DNA of 64,000 nt. Source: Chamaelirium japonicum. Lineage: Eukaryota > Streptophyta > Magnoliopsida > Liliales > Melanthiaceae. The notes beneath the pieces are model-generated. The model saw nothing but the letters and a program-made list of their open reading frames with translations, did not search any database and was not told where the DNA came from. The stretch covers positions 1,632,831-1,696,830 of the forward strand of contig CANTAL010000022.1 in assembly GCA_947650365.1 (NCBI GenBank), read 5' to 3'. Position numbers and translations under genes: made by a program. Shown here piece by piece: positions 1 to 8,540 of the stretch. Positions within the stretch are counted from its first letter, which is position 1; every line of letters starts with the position of its first letter.

Positions 1-883
1 TAGATGTGCTACGCAAAGAAAAGAACAATATTGGATAGTGGATAGTGCTTGAGGCCATTGGGATAAGATCAACATGCTTCCATGTGTTGTAGCCATGAAC
101 TAAGGGCTTATACTTCCTATTTGTGGAACTATTAATGGCAAATTCTACTGTGGGTAGTATTGGATCCCAATTATTATTGTGTTTGTTACGAAGAGTCCGG
201 TGCGAGATCTGTGAGTGCTGCTGAAGGTCGAGGCCGGAACGTGGCCGGCGCGGAGAACGGCGGGTGCAGAGTGGGTCAGCATGAGCTCGAGGCCGGCGCG
301 GAGAACGGCGGGCGAAGACGAGGGGGATCCGACTCCCCCCCGCGGGCTTCTTCACGCGCACGATGAGGGGAGCCCGGAGGTGCAGAGCCGGGCGCGGCGT
401 AGGGCCGGGATCTGGCCCCCCGTGCTGCTATGCCGGAGACAGGGACGGCGTCGGATCGCACGCAGGGGAGGAGGTCGACCGGATCTGCCTTCCCCCCCCC
501 CCCCCCCCCCCCCCCGGGCCGCGGCGGCACTGGATCGCAAGTGCGGCGTCCGGATCTGCGGTGGAGAGCTAGCAGAGGCGACGGTCGGTCGGCACGGCAG
601 GGCGTGCAGTAGGGGAGGCCGTCCGGCGAGCGTCAAACGGGGGCGCAGGACTGGCGCAGGGATCGAGCGAAGTCGGCGAGCACGAGGGCAAGGCCGGCGG
701 GTGCGATACGACGGGCTGCGGAGGGAAGGAGGCACACTGGTGATAGGGCCGTCGTGGAGGGGTGGCCGCCCGGTGGGACAGGTCGTGAGGCAGGGCTCAC
801 CGGGCTCGCACCTGGCGCGGTGAGGGAGAAGGTCGCACAGGTGAGGGCTGTGCTACGGGCTCGGTAGATCAGAGAGTTGGTTC
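1..883. other. GC-rich low-complexity stretch, no gene supported
   Basis: From about 190 the sequence becomes strongly GC-rich with repeated phrases such as gccggcgcggagaacggcgg (twice, near 245 and 290). There is a run of 24 C at 492-515. Several long frames are open on both strands, as expected from composition alone, and none shows a recognisable domain. It directly abuts an LTR-like block, so it may be internal sequence of a retroelement. No gene is called. Confidence 0.5.
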
Positions 884-1052
884 TGTTACTATATTACGAA
901 GAGAGAGGAAGAGAATAGATTTGGGGAGAAAAACTCCTTGTATTATCTCATCAATCTCATTGTTGTTACATAAGACTACCTCTCTTTATATAGAGAGAGA
1001 ACACACACCATTACATTACCACAACCGAGGTGGGACTAATAGCATACTAACA
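884..1052 (-). repeat. LTR-like block (minus orientation)
   Basis: Read on the minus strand the block starts TGTTAGTATGC, carries 'agtcccacctcgg' near its start, has a TATA-like 'ctatataaagaga' in the middle and ends TAACA. This layout matches the mini LTR elements further right, which also begin TGTTA..AGTCCCACATCGG. No matching target-site duplication is visible, so the element is either truncated or one end of a larger fossil. Confidence 0.5.
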
Positions 1053-1389
1053 CACTACATCTAATAGTGTTCACCTACTAAACATCTCAGTAACTTACCC
1101 AGGCTTCGGTTGACCACTTTTGTCTGACCATTTTTTTTGGGTGGTAGTTTGTGGAGAACTTGAGTTTTGTGCCCATAAGGCGCCGAAGTCTCCTCCAAAA
1201 GTAACTGACAAATTTAACATCTCTGTCATAAATTATGGTTTTAGGCAACCCATGGAGCCTAACGACCTCATCAAAGGTCCTTACAACTTTAGAGGCATCA
1301 AGATGTTTTGGAATAGGGTCAAAAGTGTCATTTTCAAAAACCTGTCGACTACAACAAGGATGGAGTCATGCTTGTTGCGAGTCTTGGGT

Positions 1390-2390
1390 AGCCCTAACAC
1401 AAAGTCCATGTTGATCTCCTGCCAATGACGATCAGGAACGAGAAGAGGGGTGTATAGGCCCGTGTTTTGTTTGTAGCGACAAGTCGACTCAGAGCATCGA
1501 CTACCTTCTTATCAACTCCCACTTTGTGTTTAAGTACAAATGTGTATTCCTGAAGAAATGACACCAATTTTCTATGGCGTGCGCTCAATCTCATTGGGAG
1601 CTTAGGTACCTTAGTGCCTTGTGGTAAGAGTAAAGAATAAACTCCCGAGGTAGCATATAACAACGCAAGTATCATAATGCTTGAACTACTGTATAAAATT
1701 CCTTGTCATAGGTAGAGTATTTTCTTTTGACATTGTTCAACTTTTCACTGAACTATGCCACCTAATGTCGTTCCTGACTAAGGACTCCACCTATGCCTAT
1801 TCCAGAAGCATCATATGTCACTTCAAACACCTTAGAAAAATCCGGAAGACGCATGAGAGGTGCTTCCGTCATTTTTGTCTTGATCTCTATGAATGCACTT
1901 GAGTCTTCTTGATCTATTGAAATTCACCTTTATAGATACAATCCGTGACTAGTGCAATAACCGTGCTAAAGTTCTTGATGAACCGCTTATGGAAGGTGGC
2001 TAAGCCATGGAAACATTGCACCTCAAAAAGAGTGGTAGGTTCGGGCCATTCAAAAATAGCTTGGAACCTTTGTCTGTCAACACGCTTTCAGAGGATACGA
2101 CGAACCCCAGAAAAATGTCACGATCAATCATGAATGAAAACTTTTTGAAGTTGGCATACATGCTCTCTTTCCTTAAGACATCATAGGCCTATCGAAGGTA
2201 CTCCAGGTGTTGTTCCTTGTTTCTTTATAGATTAGAATGTCATCAAAGTAGATGACAAGGAACTTTCCCACAAAGGGCCTAAGCACTTGAGTCATGACAC
2301 ACATGAATGTGCTCGGTGCAATTTTAACCTAAATCTTCTCGGGTAAATCGTTCTGAAGTACATACTTCTAAGTAGATTAGGGTTTAAGTC
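1390..2390 (-). mobile_element. Ty3/gypsy pol fossil (RT to RNase H)
   Basis: The minus strand encodes a Ty3/gypsy reverse transcriptase signature ([12 protein letters not shown]-like, near 2230-2275). Further on it encodes the RNase H end with RHRKLVSFLQEYTFVLKHK and VDALSRL, near 1460-1570. The copy is degraded with several breaks. No LTRs could be assigned, so its full extent and age are unclear; it looks old. Confidence 0.8.
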
Positions 2391-3133
2391 GACACCAAGT
2401 AGAATTCCTAATTGCCACAGAGGATTTCAACAAGATATTATTCGAGGTTCAACATATTTGATTCAAGGGCATATCTCATGTATCTTTTAAGAAATAAGAA
2501 CTCATCAAATTGACAACGTGCAAGTTAAAGAAATAATTCTACGGCTAGTACGATGTATAGGACATGTTGAAATAGTTGATCAAGAAAAGAAATCACTTCC
2601 CTTTAATGCAGGTTGGGATCCAGGGGACTAGATTGGAAGTTCTTGGAGTAGTCATCGCTAGAACGGAATAGATATGGATTTCTAGACATCGTTGAATCCT
2701 TTTGAAGCATTCACAAAGGAATCGGTAGTCAACCCGATGCGTGGAAGGGATGCGGAGGAATCCTCCTTGATTCAAATCCAATCCAGATTTAGCGGAATCA
2801 TGGAAAGGGATACAAAAGGGGAGAGAGAGGGTGGGGGTGGGGGAAGATTTTAAATCCACCAGATTTAGAGAAATCCTGCTCAATTCACATCCAATCCAGG
2901 AAAACCAAATTTCATTTCATAATTCATTGTCTTCATCTAAAAGAGTACCATGCCTTATATAGATGGCCAGTTTACATCTATAATGAACCACAACTGACAT
3001 GGGACTAAGATATACAAAGAACATGACTTAAACACTAAGCTAAAATATAGGCCTAGAAATCATTCCGAAAATAGCAAATAAATACTAATAAAGGCAAATA
3101 AGAGTTGAGCATGCATGTTATTTTTGATGCCCT
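2391..3133. other. No gene seen; unassigned repeat debris
   Basis: AT-rich text with short open frames only. A purine-rich patch (gagagagggtgggggtggggga) lies near 2820-2845. No domains, splice-linked frames or clear repeat ends were found. Confidence 0.4.
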
Positions 3134-3460
3134 AAGGGTGTGTTTGGTTGCCGGTAAAACAAGGGAAAGGAAAATAAATACTAATTTTCCTACAAAATTG
3201 GGTCGTTGACGGAAAAGTGTGGTCCCCACAAGAAAAAAATTTCTCGTAGAAACCAGTTTTCTTCAAAAAGGCCACAAAAATTTTCCTACCAAAAGCACAA
3301 AAAAATACGAGAAAGGAAAAGAAAAGGAAAAGACTTCTTTTCTAGACAACCAATATGTAGCAAGAAAATTCATTTTTCTTTTCCTTTCCTTTCTTTTTCT
3401 TTCATTTTCGATGAATTCTTTCGTGCAAAAACTTCCCCAGCAACCGAACACACCAAAAGG
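3134..3460. mobile_element. MITE with inverted ends (ggtgtgttYggttgcYgg)
   Basis: The left end reads aagggtgtgtttggttgccgg and the right end, reverse-complemented, reads ttttggtgtgttcggttgctgg, so about 18 terminal bases pair. The interior is also partly self-complementary (gaaaagg..., ...ccttttc). Ends of this kind are typical of plant MITEs. The target duplication is ambiguous, so the superfamily is left open. Confidence 0.65.
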
Positions 3461-5339
3461 GACATTTGGCTAGGAGATCCGATCGTTAGGTGATTTTGAA
3501 GACCTACAACCGAGCTATGAATAGCTCTAATACCACTTGATGGTTTTTACGCCCTAAGATTCCCTAAAGAGGGACTAAAACAACTCAAACAAACAAGCGA
3601 AAGCACTCAAAGAGAAAAACTACCAAACACCCTTATGCTCACACTAAAACCGAAATCACCTTTCTCAAAATCTCTTGGAATCAGACAAAATGCGCAATGA
3701 AAATTTTAACAATCAGATCTAATCTACGTGTGTGATGCAAATGTTGTGTGATGGGGTAGAAACATGCAAGGCTCTATTAAAAGCATTCAAAAAAGTGCAC
3801 ATAGAGGTTTTTTAGGTGGAAAACCACAAAATGGTAAAAAACCACCCCTAGCAAGCTCAGATGCAAACCACTCCACTACAAGCAAAAGGGTTGCAAGAAA
3901 AAGTTAAAGAGTTATCCTTGAAGACCTAACCCATTCTCACTGTGGTCTTTAGACAGTGTAATTTCTCGTTATCCTACTCCCTGTTGATTCTTCTTGCTTC
4001 TTTGTATTTCTGTTATCATCCATGGCTTCTTTTCTCACTACTATCTTATTTCAAACTAAGTAATTGATCGAAGGTAAGACGCTTCTCCCACGAAGATCGA
4101 TTTGTCTCATCTTCTAACCTTTGTTTTCTAGTCCACCATCTTCCTCGCCACAACTTCATCTACTATCAAGGAGGTTTTACCAAGGAATATGGCATCATTC
4201 GGGCATATTCCAAAGCCTATCGACATCATCCACGGGCTATTTAAAGGGCGGTATTGATTTCCTATCTTTCCCATCTTATTTTCCTCGCAGCGGTCTCTTG
4301 GTTCTGCAAGCCAGTTTGCCCGGGCGAATTTCCTATGCAGCGCGCCGCTTCCTCTCCTTCGCCGCTCCGCCTTCCATCGTTCCTTCACGTACAAACCTTG
4401 GGGATGTTATGTGGCCTGTTTGGAGCCACATCTTCAACACTATGTATAGTCTATTTTTGTATATGAGCCTCACATGAGGACATATATATTTTTTTATATA
4501 ATGGCCTATTGGCCCTAATGTGAGGAGGGATCATTCTCTTGCAAACCCTAGCCTGCATATCTTATCACGGATGGATCTCATACAGAAGAAATCAATCCAG
4601 TAACTGCAAGGAGGATGGGAAGTAAGTCCACGAGGACCACAACAATATCTTGAAAACCTACTTTTTTAGTCCAAGCCCGATCCATTCAGCCAATACTTGA
4701 CCCGGGTTGGCCAAACCGATCCGACTTGTTCGGATTCATCCCACGGATTAGAATCCGATCCTGCAGAAGCAGAATCTGATCCACATATGAGATCTGACCT
4801 ATAGGGGCAACATCTTACCCACAAATCAGTTTGGACCCACATGACAACCTGCAGACAAGTTGCTCTTCTATACTGTCTGCAATATTCGGTTTGATTTGCC
4901 TGTTCTGATTCTTTCTTTGATTTGGTTCTGAGTAGTTTGTTTACCCTACTTCTTCTGGGATCAAATGCCCTTTTCGTGTTCTGTTTGTTTGATTGCTTCT
5001 ATGATTTGAAACCTCTTTCTGAAGGATTGCTTTTTTTCTTCTCGGAACTGTACCTTTTTAGGATCTGACTTGTGTGGTATCATCCGATCTGGACTTGTGG
5101 TGTCGTGTTTGTGGTCAGATATCGAGTTTGTTACTTCTTATCTCATCCACCGGTCAAGTTCTGAAGTGCTCTACTGGCCAATTGTCATTAATTTCGGGAC
5201 CATCGAATCCCTCCTGCATTTGTCCCTCGTTAATGGACATATTAGTGGTGCACTAGCCTCTGTCTTCTTGTCGATGTCTCGTTTATATTCTATTGCTGCA
5301 TCAATATTTGGCACTACTTAAGAAATTGTTCATGGAGAG
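3461..5339. other. No gene supported; possible LTR-element remnant
   Basis: At 3519-3532 the plus strand reads agctctaataccac, resembling the complement of a methionine-tRNA primer-binding site (TGGTATCAGAGC with one change), so a minus-strand LTR element may start near 3540. The rest, including 4120-4480 and 4680-5330, has open frames without recognisable domains. No MATE exon was found here although the gene to the right needs one. Confidence 0.4.
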
Positions 5340-5636
5340 TGTTAGATATCCTCGCACCTCAAAACCCGGGTTATAAGGGGAGGTTCATACGCGGAGCACA
5401 CGTGGCAAGGATCCTCTCACGTGGAGCACGCGTGGCAAGGCACAATCGGTGGGGAGCACCCGGAGTGGGAGTAGGAGACGGGCCAGCTCTGATGCCATGT
5501 TAGGAGATGACGGCTAGGGTTTGGAGAGAATGGAATGATCCTATTGAGGGACTAATGGTCAATATATATGTACATCAATAGCACATGAACCCGACCCGAC
5601 TATACATAAAACCCGATCCATCTCTATACATTAACA
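5340..5636 (-). mobile_element. Mini LTR element with unlike ends, TSD GAGAG
   Basis: A 297 bp TRIM-sized element on the minus strand, flanked by GAGAG at 5335-5339 and 5637-5641. Its 5' LTR (5498-5636, 139 bp, TGTTAATG...CTCCTAACA) is of the 'gggtcgggtt' type, the same type as the right LTR at 20601-20729. It is followed by a primer-binding site (complement at 5486-5497) and a short internal region shared with 19913-20036. The other end (5340 to about 5388) is the terminal part of a different LTR type, the one at 19802-19912. It has no coding capacity; it is a non-autonomous fossil. Confidence 0.8.
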
Positions 5637-5641
5637 GAGAG

Positions 5642-6127
5642 TATTGATTCATTGACAGGATCATCATCAAGCTCATGGTGACTCTTGATGCTCCCACCAT
5701 GAGTTTGAGGATGAGTGAGAATTACGAGATTTTTTGTGTGGGTATTTTTTGAATTTAAGTCATGTATGTGTGAGTAATATTATGCTTACGCATGTGAGTG
5801 TTGTTCTACGTGCTGTGTCTGAGTAGTAATTGTAGTAGTTTACACTTTACACATGCATCTATATAAAGGGGTAATCCAAGGGTTTCTGATACACAAAAAT
5901 TATATAAAATTGAAAGGGCATGTTGATCCTGCAAATTTAGTGATTCATTTTCATAATAGGGTATGTTCAGTTGAAAATTACTAGGAAAAAGGAGAATTTT
6001 TTTATAGTCATAATGTTTCACTAATAATGGAATTTAAAATAAAAAAAATTGCTGTCATGTTTCAACCCTTCTTGTTTGATTTTATATAACACTATCTAAC
6101 TCAAATTGTTTTTTTGTGACAATTCAG
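5642..6127 (+). other. Intron sequence 5' of the MATE exons
   Basis: AT-rich sequence without exons. It ends in a plausible acceptor (attcag, 6122-6127) for the first recognisable MATE exon. The expected preceding exon, which in this family encodes the stretch ending in 'KDTKTPLYAT', was not found here or anywhere to the left. Confidence 0.5.
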
Positions 6128-8503
6128 TGGCTGGAGATGCAACCAACATAATTTTAGATCCGATTTTTATGTTTGTTTTCCATTTAGGTGTCAGTGGTGC
6201 AGCTATTGCACACGTTATCTCTCAGTAAGTGCTACCTAATTTCTCACTCAAATACTTATATAGCCTATACACATTATTACTCTTGGTTATGAGAAATGAA
6301 GGGATACTTTGTTGCTTTTTTTATTCACATTTCAATTTCCTTTTTGTTGATTGTTGTTCTAACACAGCTAAGTATTTTGTAGATACCTGATTGCGTTAAT
6401 TCTGTTGTGGAGATTATTGCGAAAAGTTGACGTGTTACCTCCTAGTATGAAAGATCTGCAGTTCAGCCATTTCCTGAAAAATGGTAATTGTTCTCTACTT
6501 GCATCAGTATTGAGTGCACATCACTAATTTCTCCAAATCGCTATCCTGTGTTGTTCATGAGTACTTTGGCAATGTGTGCTCTTTTGAAGACATACATGTT
6601 CACGGAATGAAATAGATGTTTTCATCCCACCAGGGGATAGGGGAGTTGGCAAAGCAACTGATGCTTGGGTGAGGAGGTTGTGGGTTCGATTCCTCCCCCC
6701 CTCGAGTTACCCAGGAGTGCGTAGGGAAATTTCCGTGTGGGTCAGTGTGCATTCCTGGAGGGATTAGTCCTATCCCGAAGTGGCAATTGCCCGAAAAGTT
6801 TCAGGACACCTACTGATGTAAAAAAAAAAGGGGTCAATTTGACTTTCCCCCCTTTGTTAATAGGTCAAGTAGACTTACCCCCCTAAAAAAAAAAAAAAAG
6901 TCTATATGGTATTTTGAGATACCCCCTATTCTGTCTAATTATCATATAGAAATTTTGGGGGGTTTAAGTCAAAGTTGGGGACAACTCTAATTGAAATCAT
7001 GTTAGGGGGGTAAGTCAAATTGACCCAAAAAAAAAAGTTGTCATCAGTCATTGCATGCACACAATCCACATTATCCCTTGCACTACTGAAGACAATGTAT
7101 AAAGATAATGCATCCTTGTTATGGGATAGTAATTTTTAGATAAAATATTCTTATGGTTCAAACTAATAGGTGATAATTTATTTTTTCTGGGACAGGTCTT
7201 GTCATTGTCCTTCTGAGTCGATTTCCCACAAAGTTCACTTATTTTTTTAGCACTCTTATTATATTAGGCCAGACTGATGCACTTACCTTTTGTGCCCTCA
7301 AACTTCAACATTGCCCATTTCTGTCAGTCGAGCTGCATTCGTTTGACTCAGTGTATGGTTTCAGGTTTTCTATTACTTGCGAGGGTGATAGCTGTAACAT
7401 TCTGTGTGACACTGGCTGCATCATTGGCTGCACGGCAGGGATCAGTTCCCATGGCTGCATTCCAGATCTGCTTGCAGGTTTGGTTAGCGACATCTCTTCT
7501 TGCCGATGGATTGGCTGTTGCTGGACAGGTTAGGAAACCGTTGTCATCTTCTTCTCGTTCATCGTAATGGCAGGCTTAGCAATGGAATAAGTTTAGAAAG
7601 ACGGCCAAGCTAGTTCCGGAGTCCCTGCAGAAAATTTCCTCTGAACCACTAGGTTGGAGGCAGTGATGTAGGATCTGGAACAGCTGCTGCCAATTAGCTG
7701 GATAAGACTTGCTGTTTACAGTAATGATCAATGCTACAATAGTTCAGTTGGTGGAGGACTTGGTTAATTTTATTGTCAAATATTATGTTGACAAATAGTC
7801 CCACATCGGTGAGAGAGGCACCCATCACCTGCTTAATATAACCCCTGTGGACCTCCCCTTACAACCCGGGTTTTGGGGCGTGAGGATATCTAACATACTA
7901 TATGTGATAAGTTAAGGTTTAGCGAATACTGATTTACATCATTAGTTTCGCATATGATCTTACAAAGTAAAGGATTGAAAACTTGAGTTGTAGCAACTTA
8001 TTGTGTTAGAAATCATACACCCTGGACTACTGAAAATGGATTAGTCATTTAGTGATAACGTTAACCTCCAGAGTTGCTACGTGTGAAATACCATAATCAC
8101 CTCAAAAGGTGATTTATGGTGTATCCTTATGTTCGGGGATTAGACGATTTTCAGCCTACCTGAATCCTTCTGCAACAAGGCAGTCAAAGATCTCCTTTTT
8201 ATTGTGCATGTGTTGGACAATTTATGCTCAGCAATTTTGCTCTAATTGGATTCAGCGACATAGCTTTTTTATCATAGTTCTGGGATCTAACAATTTCTGG
8301 ACTAATTCCCATAAGCACTGTTGAGCGGTTGGTCCCACATCAGTAATGGGAGCGGAGAACATTGTCTTCATATACCGCTGTGCTCTCCTCGCTCCAAGCG
8401 GTCAACCTTTTGGAGCACTCGGGTGTTGTCACATGGTATCAGAGTTGGACCTGCTCTGGGAGCGTCGCTCAGTTGTGCCTTGCCACTCGTGCCTCGCATG
8501 GGT

Positions 8504-8540
<37 letters not shown>

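Noticed and set aside
215-823. 202-codon GC-rich plus-strand frame
   Set aside because: Open frames on both strands, no domain, internal repeats and a C run; composition artefact next to an LTR-like block.
6640-6715. tRNA gene
   Set aside because: A and B boxes are present but no cloverleaf or acceptor stem forms, and a second copy with the same non-tRNA body shows it is a SINE.
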